This document shows positions 44,639-51,561 of a stretch of DNA of 64,000 bases, piece by piece. The notes under the pieces were generated by a model. The model saw only the letters and a list, made by a program, of their open reading frames with translations. It was not told the DNA's origin and did no database searches. Numbering within the stretch: position 1 is the stretch's first letter; the number at the start of each line of letters is the position of its first letter. The translations under genes were made by a program, and so were the position numbers. The stretch lies in contig CP009416.1 of assembly GCA_000818095.1 (NCBI GenBank), forward strand, positions 3,332,501 through 3,396,500. Direction: 5' to 3'. The DNA comes from Jeotgalibacillus malaysiensis (GTDB lineage: Bacteria; Bacillota; Bacilli; Bacillales; Jeotgalibacillaceae).

Positions 44639-45353
44639 CAAGCGCCCTCCTCAATCGCGCCGGCGAATCAGTAAACACTGCATCGATAAACCCTGGCGCA
44701 ATGCCTTTTAAATCTTCCGGTTCGTTAATCGTGTAAAGCCTGATTGGCAGCCCGGCTGCTTCTGCGCGCAGTGATTCTGCTGTGTGCATGAATCCAGGTC
44801 GCGCATGGATCGCATCTGCACCGAGGTGGCGTGCGCATTTGACGATACCGTCAACATTGTCCCATACGAGAACGGCGATCGAGACGGACTGACTGATCTC
44901 ACGTACGCGTCTCAGTGTTTCAAGGTTAAAAGAAGAGAGAACGACTCTCTCCTTCAACTCATGGCGTTTAACTGCATCAATAACAACCTGCTCAATCCCG
45001 GGATATGGCTCACGATCGGTTTTCAGCTCAATATTCAGCTTGAGGTCTGTCCTGGATATCCATTTCAGTACTTCTTCTAAAAGCGGAATGGTTTCTTCCT
45101 TACAAGCCTGGTTATACCAGCTGCCTGCATCAAGCTGCTTGAGCTCGAGCACGGTCATGTCTTTCACCGCACCTGTTCCGTCAGTCGTGCGGTCTACGGT
45201 TTCATCATGGATGACAACGGCTTCTCCGTCCTTTGAAAGCTGTACATCAATTTCGATTCCGTCGGCTTTTTCACGCAGTGCCTGTCTGAAAGCGGCCATT
45301 GTATTTTCAGGACACATCGTGCTTGCCCCGCGATGAGCATAAAAGGTTGTCAT
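44595..45353 (-). CDS. ugpQ: glycerophosphodiester phosphodiesterase
   Basis: 252 residues. GDPD motifs: AHRGASTMCPENTMAAF at the start (catalytic His and HRG), DGIEIDVQLSKDGE, and VVIHDETVDRTTDG. It cleaves glycerophosphodiesters to glycerol 3-phosphate. It is the last gene of the ugp operon, agreeing with its function. Odd feature: the last 14 residues (GGAVGTEVAVSILE) are encoded by the palindromic repeat that has run into the 3' end. No signal peptide, so the enzyme is cytosolic. Confidence 0.92.
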   Translation of the reverse strand: MTTFYAHRGASTMCPENTMAAFRQALREKADGIEIDVQLSKDGEAVVIHDETVDRTTDGTGAVKDMTVLELKQLDAGSWYNQACKEETIPLLEEVLKWISRTDLKLNIELKTDREPYPGIEQVVIDAVKRHELKERVVLSSFNLETLRRVREISQSVSIAVLVWDNVDGIVKCARHLGADAIHARPGFMHTAESLRAEAAGLPIRLYTINEPEDLKGIAPGFIDAVFTDSPARLRRALGGAVGTEVAVSILE

Positions 45354-45371
45354 ATGCGTGCCTCCCTTGTT

Positions 45372-46715
45372 TCAGTTTCCGTTCTTTGCTGCCTCTACTT
45401 CAAGTGCACGATTTGTTTCTTCTGCTGCCTGATCCAGTGCTTCCTGAGGATCTGCTCCCTGATAAAGGCTTTCCATTGCATTCACAACGCGCTGTCTTGC
45501 TTCAGGGAACACAGAGATCAGTGCACCGCCTGTTGCTGCGTTTGCCTGCGTTTCTTTTAGCTGATCAACTGTTACTTTCAGCTGAGGATACTGTTCCCAC
45601 TGGTCCACAACAACCTGCTCATCGTATGCTGCCGGGTTGATTGCAAAGTAGCCTGTATCTACGTGCCACTGCGCCTGCGCTTCAGCTGATGATGCGTACT
45701 TCATGAATTCCCACGCACCCTGTTTCTGCTCAGCGTCGATTGCTTCAGCCATCCAGAGTGACGCGCCACCGATGATCACACCGTTACGCTCTGCATCGTC
45801 CGGGACTGGCAGGTAGCCAACGCCCACTTCAAACGGTGCGTTATCGATCATCCCTTTTACACCGGCAGATGAATCAAGAATCATTGCCGTTGCGCCTGAC
45901 TGGAACGCAGCACGCATGTCATCCCAGTTCTGACCTGAGTTATAGAATGTTCCTTCGTCATGCATATCCTTGATCAGGTTAAATACGTTCAGTCCTTCTT
46001 CTCCGTTAAATACAGCTTCAGTCGCCTGGCCTTCACGTCCATTTTCAGCATCAACGAACAGTCCGCCCTGCGCTGCAACAAGCTCTTCAAAGAACCAGCC
46101 ATAGTTTAAAATCGAGAAGCCCTTCTGGTCGCCTTCAGTCAGTGCTGTTGCCGCTTCCTGCAGCTCACTGTACGTCATTGGCGCCTGCTCCGGATCAAGT
46201 CCAGCCGCTTCAAATGCATCTTTATTGTAAATGAGGACCGGCGTTGACGAGTTAAATGGCATGGAGTACTGAACGCCGTCTACGCTGTAATAGTTCGTGA
46301 TATTCTCTTCCCAAACAGAAGTATCAAAGCCTTCTTCATCAATAAAGTCCTGAACCGGCTGGATATGACCTGAATCAATCATAAATTTCGTGCCGACTTC
46401 AAACACCTGCATCATTGCTGGAGATTCCTCTGTACCGGCAACCGTGTTCAGCTTTGTCAGCGCTTCTTCATATGTTCCCTGGAACACAGGCTCAACCTCA
46501 TATTCTTCCTGTGAAGCGTTGAAATCATCCACTAAAGTATTGAGTGCAGTCTCAAGCTCACCGCTCATTGCATGCCAGAATACAACCTCTGTTTTGCCCT
46601 CCTCTTCAGCCGGAGCTGCTGTTGCGTCTGTTGTCTGAACTGCCTCATCTGTTTCACTAGAACATGCTGCTAAAAGTAGTGCCATTGCAGTTGAACCGAT
46701 CCAAAGCTTTTTCAT
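45372..46715 (-). CDS. ugpB: glycerol-3-phosphate ABC transporter substrate-binding lipoprotein
   Basis: 447 residues. Signal peptide with lipobox LLAAC (Cys 18), then a family-1 sugar-binding fold: VVFWHAMSGELETALNTLVDDFN and MPFNSSTPVLIYNKDAFEAAG. UgpB identity is inferred from the operon (GlpP, UgpC/A/E and UgpQ around it) and overall similarity. It captures glycerol 3-phosphate or its diesters outside the cell. AAGGAGG precedes the ATG. Confidence 0.88.
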   Translation of the reverse strand: MKKLWIGSTAMALLLAACSSETDEAVQTTDATAAPAEEEGKTEVVFWHAMSGELETALNTLVDDFNASQEEYEVEPVFQGTYEEALTKLNTVAGTEESPAMMQVFEVGTKFMIDSGHIQPVQDFIDEEGFDTSVWEENITNYYSVDGVQYSMPFNSSTPVLIYNKDAFEAAGLDPEQAPMTYSELQEAATALTEGDQKGFSILNYGWFFEELVAAQGGLFVDAENGREGQATEAVFNGEEGLNVFNLIKDMHDEGTFYNSGQNWDDMRAAFQSGATAMILDSSAGVKGMIDNAPFEVGVGYLPVPDDAERNGVIIGGASLWMAEAIDAEQKQGAWEFMKYASSAEAQAQWHVDTGYFAINPAAYDEQVVVDQWEQYPQLKVTVDQLKETQANAATGGALISVFPEARQRVVNAMESLYQGADPQEALDQAAEETNRALEVEAAKNGN

Positions 46716-46729
46716 TGATTGTTTCCTCC

Positions 46730-47542
46730 TTATTTTAGCGCCCCTTGTGTGAGGCCTTCCTGAAGTTGTTTTTGCCCTGCAAATAATAGAATCAATGTTG
46801 GTAAAATCACCATGACCACACCAGCCATTACAACGCCCCAGTCACTTGCAATCTCCTGGGTCTGCATCTGCTTCAGACCGATCTGAACAGTGCGGTTCGC
46901 TTCATTATTTGTCACGAGAAGCGGCCATAAATACATATTCCATGCCGTTAAAAAGCTGTAAATTGCAAGTGTTGTCATCGTCGTTTTTGCAACTGGCAGC
47001 ACGACCCCTGTGAAAAATCTGAGCTTGCTGATCCCCGCAATCTGGGACGCTTCATACAACTCTTTTGGAATCGTCTTGAACTGCTGGCGTAATAAAAACG
47101 TGCCAAATGCCATTGCGAAAAACGGAATCGTCAGCCCTGCATAGCTGTTCAGCCAGCCAAGTGACTGCACAGTCTGAAAGTTCGGCACCATCGTCGCTTC
47201 CCAAGGAATCATCATTGTGGAAATAAACAAATAGAAGGTCCACTCGCGTCCCTTGAACTCAATAAATACAAACGCAAACGCCGCCAAACTGCAAAGCACC
47301 AGCTGCCCCGCCATAATCAGCACGGACACGAGCAGACTGTTCCATAAATACGTTAAAAGCGGCACACGCTCAAACGCAGACACATAGTTTGCAAGAGAGA
47401 AAGTTTCCGGCCACAGAGAACCCTGCAGCACCTCTCCACCCTGCATAAAGCTTATGAGAAAGGCGTAAAGAATCGGGAACACCATCGCAAGTCCTGAGAC
47501 GGTGAGCGTCATATAAAGTAAAACCTTTTTCCCCATGCTCAC
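46730..47542 (-). CDS. ugpE: glycerol-3-phosphate ABC permease UgpE
   Basis: 270 residues, six membrane segments. The MalG-like coupling motif is ELYEASQIAGISKLRFFTGVVLP (EAA loop). GTG 47542 gives a four-base overlap with the ugpA stop and lies eight bases after AAGGTG; ATG 47536 is the alternative. It forms the channel with UgpA. Confidence 0.9.
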   Translation of the reverse strand: MSMGKKVLLYMTLTVSGLAMVFPILYAFLISFMQGGEVLQGSLWPETFSLANYVSAFERVPLLTYLWNSLLVSVLIMAGQLVLCSLAAFAFVFIEFKGREWTFYLFISTMMIPWEATMVPNFQTVQSLGWLNSYAGLTIPFFAMAFGTFLLRQQFKTIPKELYEASQIAGISKLRFFTGVVLPVAKTTMTTLAIYSFLTAWNMYLWPLLVTNNEANRTVQIGLKQMQTQEIASDWGVVMAGVVMVILPTLILLFAGQKQLQEGLTQGALK

Positions 47543-48462
47543 TGATAGTGCACCTTCCTTTCACCGATTTTGAACTGAAGCACCGTCACCACAAGCACCG
47601 CTACAAACAACAGCACAGCCTGGGCACTCGCAGACCCGACGTTATAATTGATAAACGCATCCTTATAAATGGAATACACAATCACATTTGTCGACTCCAT
47701 CGGCCCTCCTTTTGTTAAAAGGTCAACCTGCCCAAACGTCTGAAATGCATTGATCAGCGAAACCGTTGTCACGAAAAAGAGTGTCGGCGAGAGCATCGGC
47801 AGCGTAATTTTTCGCAGCTTATAAGACTCACTCACCCCTGCAATCCGTGCACTTTCATACAGAGACTGATCAATATTCTGCAGGCCGCCAAGCAGAATCA
47901 AAAAGGCAAAGCCCGTATTCATCCAGATCGTCGCAACTGACACAGACAGCAGTGCATACTGCGGATCAAGCAGCCACTGCACGCCCGGAATATTCAGCGC
48001 AGCCAGAATCCGGTTGAACAGTCCGATTGACGGGTTAAATAGAAACATCCAGATCACAGAAGACGCTGCCACACTCATCCCCATCGTTGCAGAGAACATT
48101 GTCCGGAAAAGCCCGATGCCTCTCAGCTTCTGGTTCGCGAGCACTGCGAGCGCCGTCGCAAGCACAATTCCTGCAGGCACCGTATAAAGCACAAACAGCG
48201 CCGTCGCCTTTGCACTCAGCTGAAAGCTTGCCGACTGAAACAGATTCAAAAAGTTCTCCCAGCCGACAAATACAACCGGCACACCCTGCGAATCCGTTAA
48301 AAACAGACTTAAGTACACCGTCCGGACCATCGGATAAAAGAGAAATACACCGAATAGAATCAGCGACGGCAGTAAAAACAGCATGCCGGTCATCCAGTTT
48401 GACCAGGCCCGCTTCCGCTCTACATGACGGTCATCAGTGAATTCATGCTGAATCGTCGTCAT
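47539..48462 (-). CDS. ugpA: glycerol-3-phosphate ABC permease UgpA
   Basis: 307 residues, six membrane segments, MalF-like. The EAA loop reads LYESARIAGVSESYKLRKI followed by TLPMLSPT. Its ATG overlaps the ugpC stop by four bases (ATGA). Partner of UgpE. Confidence 0.9.
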   Translation of the reverse strand: MTTIQHEFTDDRHVERKRAWSNWMTGMLFLLPSLILFGVFLFYPMVRTVYLSLFLTDSQGVPVVFVGWENFLNLFQSASFQLSAKATALFVLYTVPAGIVLATALAVLANQKLRGIGLFRTMFSATMGMSVAASSVIWMFLFNPSIGLFNRILAALNIPGVQWLLDPQYALLSVSVATIWMNTGFAFLILLGGLQNIDQSLYESARIAGVSESYKLRKITLPMLSPTLFFVTTVSLINAFQTFGQVDLLTKGGPMESTNVIVYSIYKDAFINYNVGSASAQAVLLFVAVLVVTVLQFKIGERKVHYQ

Positions 48463-49565
48463 AACGACACCTTCTTAGCAGGCACCGGCTCACATACAAT
48501 CCGCTCACCCGTTTCAGCTGAAAATAACGCCAAGTGACGGTCATCCACACATATTCTGATCTGCTCGCCAGGCTGCACACCGCTTTGGCCCGGCCATTTC
48601 GCGATCCACTGCGTTTCCTCACCAAAGTCAAATGTCACAAGCGTTTCTGTGCCGAGCACCTCAACGTTTGCCACCTGAACCAAAAAACCAGGCTCCGTAT
48701 CCTTTGCAAGTGCAATATGTTCAGGTCTCACACCAAGCGTGACGCGCCCTGAACCGATCTTCTGCTTCATATCTGCAGTGACCGGGGTCATCCAGTGACC
48801 GTCTGCGACAAGGACGGAATCTTTCATTTCAGCATCGATCAGATTCATCGGCGGGGAGCCGATAAAGGACGCAACAAATGTATTTGCCGGATTGTTATAC
48901 ACATCAAGCGGACGCCCAATCTGCTGCACGTCCCCGTCTGATAGAATCATCATCCGGTCCGCCATCGTCATCGCCTCTGTCTGGTCATGCGTCACATAAA
49001 TCATCGTCAGACCAAGCTTTCTTTGAAGCTGCCTGATCTCTGAGCGCATTTTCGCACGCAGCTTCGCATCAAGATTAGAAAGCGGCTCATCCATCAGACA
49101 AAGCGGCGCCTGTGTCACAACTGCACGCGCTAATGCCACACGCTGACGCTGCCCTCCTGAAAGCTCACGCGGCTTCCGCTTCATATAATCACTCAGCCCA
49201 AGCATCTCGCACACTTCCTTACAGCGCTCTTTCTGCTCTCTTTTTGAAACTTTTTTCACGTGCAGGCCAAATGTGATATTCTGCTCTACAGTTAAATGCG
49301 GATAAAGCGCGTAATTCTGAAACACCATTGAGAGATCACGCTCACTCGGGCTTAACGCATTCGCCCGCTTCCCGTCTAGCGCAAGCTCCCCTGATGTAAT
49401 TGACTCAAGCCCTGCAATCATGCGGAGCATCGTACTTTTCCCACATCCTGATGGACCGACGAGTACAAAAAACTCGCCCGGCTCAATCATGACGTCAATC
49501 GCTTTTAGCACATCATGCTTGCCATCATAGGATTTCGTAATCCCCTTCAACTCCACTTTCCTCAT
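48459..49565 (-). CDS. ugpC: ABC transporter ATP-binding protein UgpC (MsmK/MalK type)
   Basis: 368 residues from ATG 49565, seven bases after GGAGG. Walker A GPSGCGKST, signature LSGGQRQRVALARA, Walker B PLCLMDEPLSNLDA and switch His YVTHDQTEAMTMAD; the C-terminal TOBE/OB part (from about 240) is MalK-like. It powers uptake through UgpA/E. Its start overlaps the glpP stop (ATGA), which ties expression to GlpP. Confidence 0.93.
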   Translation of the reverse strand: MRKVELKGITKSYDGKHDVLKAIDVMIEPGEFFVLVGPSGCGKSTMLRMIAGLESITSGELALDGKRANALSPSERDLSMVFQNYALYPHLTVEQNITFGLHVKKVSKREQKERCKEVCEMLGLSDYMKRKPRELSGGQRQRVALARAVVTQAPLCLMDEPLSNLDAKLRAKMRSEIRQLQRKLGLTMIYVTHDQTEAMTMADRMMILSDGDVQQIGRPLDVYNNPANTFVASFIGSPPMNLIDAEMKDSVLVADGHWMTPVTADMKQKIGSGRVTLGVRPEHIALAKDTEPGFLVQVANVEVLGTETLVTFDFGEETQWIAKWPGQSGVQPGEQIRICVDDRHLALFSAETGERIVCEPVPAKKVSL

Positions 49566-50137
49566 CGAACCACCTCCACAAGCGGCTTCCAAAGGTGCGT
49601 TCTCCCTGTAGAAACAGCTGTCGCACCGCGTTCAATCGCCTTCTCCATCTGTCTGCGGTTCTGAATCAGGCCGCCCGTAATAATCGGAATATCCGTTTTC
49701 TTTTTCACGTGCTCAATCAAATGCGGTACCACACCAGGCATCAGCTCCAGAAAGTCAGGACGTGCCTGCCCCGCACTCTCAAGCCCATTTTTCAAAGCAT
49801 CTGAATCTATTAAAAACAGACGCTGAATCGTAATTAATCCTTCTTTTTTCGCCGCTGCAATCAAAGAGGGTTTCGTTGTCACAATCCCCGTCGGCTGAAC
49901 ATGCCGCGCGATAAACTTTAATCCTTCACGGTCATAGCTGATCCCCGGAATTTTCTCAATATGTAAAAACACATCCCGGTCATGCTCCTTCAAAAAGTCC
50001 ACATACCGCTTAATCACCGTAAGATTTCCTAACAGTAAAAAGGCCGCCTGAATGTCTGTCTCAACAAATGCCTCAAGCTGCTTCGGCTCTTTGATCGATG
50101 CAATCACCTGAGATTCTTTCAATCTTTCTAAAAACAA
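49562..50137 (-). CDS. glpP: glycerol-3-phosphate-responsive antiterminator GlpP
   Basis: 191 residues from TTG 50137, eight bases after AAAGGAG; the frame extends upstream through that site. GlpP patterns: FLLLGNLTVIKRYVDFLKE, HIEKIPGISYDREGLKFI, GIVTTKPSLI, and PDFLELMPGVVPHLI. It binds glycerol 3-phosphate and stops termination in leader RNAs of glp genes. It is the first gene of the ugp operon, right behind a leader terminator it may control. Confidence 0.93.
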   Translation of the reverse strand: MFLERLKESQVIASIKEPKQLEAFVETDIQAAFLLLGNLTVIKRYVDFLKEHDRDVFLHIEKIPGISYDREGLKFIARHVQPTGIVTTKPSLIAAAKKEGLITIQRLFLIDSDALKNGLESAGQARPDFLELMPGVVPHLIEHVKKKTDIPIITGGLIQNRRQMEKAIERGATAVSTGRTHLWKPLVEVVR

Positions 50138-50166
50138 AACGCTCACTCCTTTTCCCCGGCAGGCAT

Positions 50167-50212
50167 AAAAAAATCCATGAAAATACAAAGAGGCCTTCTC
50201 TCGTTTTCATGG
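50167..50212 (-). terminator. leader terminator before glpP-ugp operon (candidate GlpP target)
   Basis: CCATGAAAA / TTTTCATGG arms with inner AGAGAAGGCCTCTTT, then seven T, on the minus strand. It lies 30 bases before glpP, inside the transcript leader. As an intrinsic terminator in front of its own operon it is a likely site of GlpP antitermination. Confidence 0.7.
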
Positions 50213-50488
50213 TTCTCATCAAGTCATACCGGACTGCTATTCACTTGTCTTTCACAGTTATGATGTTACAGCTGGAATGTTAAGGGAGTTTTAAGGAGAT
50301 GTGTGGGAATTGATAAGGTTTTGTTAATGTGGTGTCCATGATGGGGACTAAGGTTTCGTTCCTACGAAATATGCACTTCCGAGACAGAGACTGGTGGTTC
50401 TTCTTGGTACGTGGAATATTGGGTGATGTCTTTAGTTAGGCAGCATGAAAATCTATATAGTGAGCAAGTCAATATTTAAATAGCTTGG
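50213..50488. other. intergenic stretch, mostly unassigned
   Basis: It holds the promoter region of the glpP operon (left part), a decayed 21-base unit at 50407-50427 related to the tandem repeat at 44260, and the left edge of the AT-rich toxin block. No gene longer than about 22 codons is credible. Confidence 0.5.
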
Positions 50489-50520
50489 TTTACAAAATCC
50501 TTTTTTATCTCTCTTACATA
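50489..50520 (+). promoter_or_regulatory. promoter of holin gene, TTTACA-N16-CTCT type
   Basis: TTTACA at 50489-50494, 16 bases, then CTCTTACATA at 50511-50520. The same spacing and words occur upstream of the amidase-toxin gene (51482-51513). A TTTACA -35 is the mark of UviA/TcdR-type sigma promoters (family knowledge). Confidence 0.6.
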
Positions 50521-50543
50521 CAGAGAAAGGAGAGTAAATACTA

Positions 50544-50732
50544 ATGGATAATTCTTTTATTGAGTACTTGGCTACTCAGGGTATTTTTGCGGTATTTTTT
50601 GGCTTACTCTTTTTATATGTGTTAAGAACAAGTAAAAAGAGAGAAGAAGAATACAAAAAAATGATTGCGCTTCAGCAAGAAAATCTACCTGAGATCAAAA
50701 AGCTTTTGACTATATTGTCAAAGGAAAAATGA
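50544..50732 (+). CDS. UviB/BhlA-like holin-type small membrane protein
   Basis: 62 residues: one N-terminal hydrophobic segment (FIEYLATQGIFAVFFGLLFLYVLRTS) followed by a charged tail with KKREEEYKKMI. This is the BhlA/UviB pattern (bacteriocin-release or holin-like). AAGGAG precedes the ATG. Placed before a sigma-factor gene and a cell-wall amidase, it likely opens the membrane so the amidase-toxin can leave or reach the wall. Confidence 0.8.
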   Translation: MDNSFIEYLATQGIFAVFFGLLFLYVLRTSKKREEEYKKMIALQQENLPEIKKLLTILSKEK

Positions 50733-50735
50733 TTG

Positions 50736-50770
50736 AAGAAGAACCTGTCCTAAATGGCAGGTTCTTTTTT
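50736..50770 (+). terminator. terminator after holin gene
   Basis: AAGAACCTG / CAGGTTCTT arms with TCCTAAATGG loop and six T. Confidence 0.85.
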
Positions 50771-50850
50771 GTTCACTATTTTTAATGCATTAAATATACG
50801 ATATAATAAAAATAGAAAGCGTTTTTTCTTGTGGTTTGGTCGCCCAGGAA

Positions 50851-51400
50851 TTAGAATGCTTTCTTTTTTAGTGTTTCATCAATAAAGTATAGTGTTTTAA
50901 TTTTTTGAAGTGCTTTATTCTTTGACTGATTGACTGCTTGTCTGGAAATCCCCATATAGTGTGCTACCTCAGTAACAGAAAAAAAACTAATGTAAATGCA
51001 GTCAATGATAAACGCCTCTTTTTCAGATAACACTTCCATCATTTCTAATAGCTCGATCTCTGACCCTAAAGTTGTCTCCCCGATGTAATCTTCAAAGTCT
51101 AAAATCGCTTCATTAGTCGTTTGGTTCCTCGTTTTTTAGAAAGACGAATGTATTCGTATTTTAATGAATTCGCGATATAGCTGAAGATGACCTTATTATT
51201 CTGGTCTTTAAATTTTTCTAGAGGTAATTTTTTATCACTTTGATTAAATGTAACGTTAGATCTTGTCTAGTGTCTTCTCCTCTAAGAAGTCTTCCGTATT
51301 TATTAATAATTGGACGGAAAACTTCTATTAATGTTATTAGATTCTCCTCCTGTTCTTCTTTTTTAGCTAAAAGTACTAAAGAATAGAGATTATTAGACAT
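50851..51400 (-). pseudogene. UviA/TcdR-like sigma factor with two frameshifts
   Basis: Three frames join into one about 180-residue protein. Segment 1: MSNNLYSLVLLAKKEEQEEN... with IINKYGRLLRGEDTRQDLTL (region 2). Segment 2: LPLEKFKDQNNKVIFSYIANSL...LSKK. Segment 3: EAILDFEDYIGE... ending in a region-4 HTH (VTEVAHYMGISRQAVNQSKN). The two breaks fall at A6 runs near 51232 and 51137; an extra A in each would restore the frame. The restored length is that of UviA/TcdR-type sigma factors, which drive bacteriocin and toxin genes. Upstream lie GGAGG and a LexA box. Confidence 0.75.
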
Positions 51401-51428
51401 TTCCTCACCTCCGTAGAAACATCATAAC

Positions 51429-51442
51429 AAACGTATGTTCTT
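51429..51442 (-). promoter_or_regulatory. LexA (SOS) box before sigma-factor gene
   Basis: AGAACATACGTTTG on the minus strand matches the Bacillus LexA box CGAACRNRYGTTYG at 13 of 14 positions. It lies 29 bases before the sigma gene start. DNA damage should derepress the sigma gene, as reported for uviA. Confidence 0.7.
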
Positions 51443-51481
51443 ATTTTGGGGTGGTTTTTAAAATAAATTCAAATTTTTTGC

Positions 51482-51513
51482 TTTACACTTTCTCTCTTTT
51501 TCACTCTGTATAT
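51482..51513 (+). promoter_or_regulatory. promoter of amidase-toxin gene, TTTACA-N16-CTCT type
   Basis: TTTACA (51482-51487), 16 bases, CTCTGTATAT (51504-51513). Same layout as the holin promoter. The start codon of the 51562 gene follows 48 bases after the second box. Confidence 0.6.
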
Positions 51514-51561
51514 GGGTGACTAGTCAAAAAAGCCGGCAAAAACAGAGAGGAAGATAAGAAT

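Noticed and set aside
51137-51240. Programmed -1 frameshifting in the sigma gene
   Set aside because: The A6 runs lack the usual downstream pseudoknot or upstream SD-like stimulator, and two programmed shifts in one gene would be exceptional. Indels preferred.
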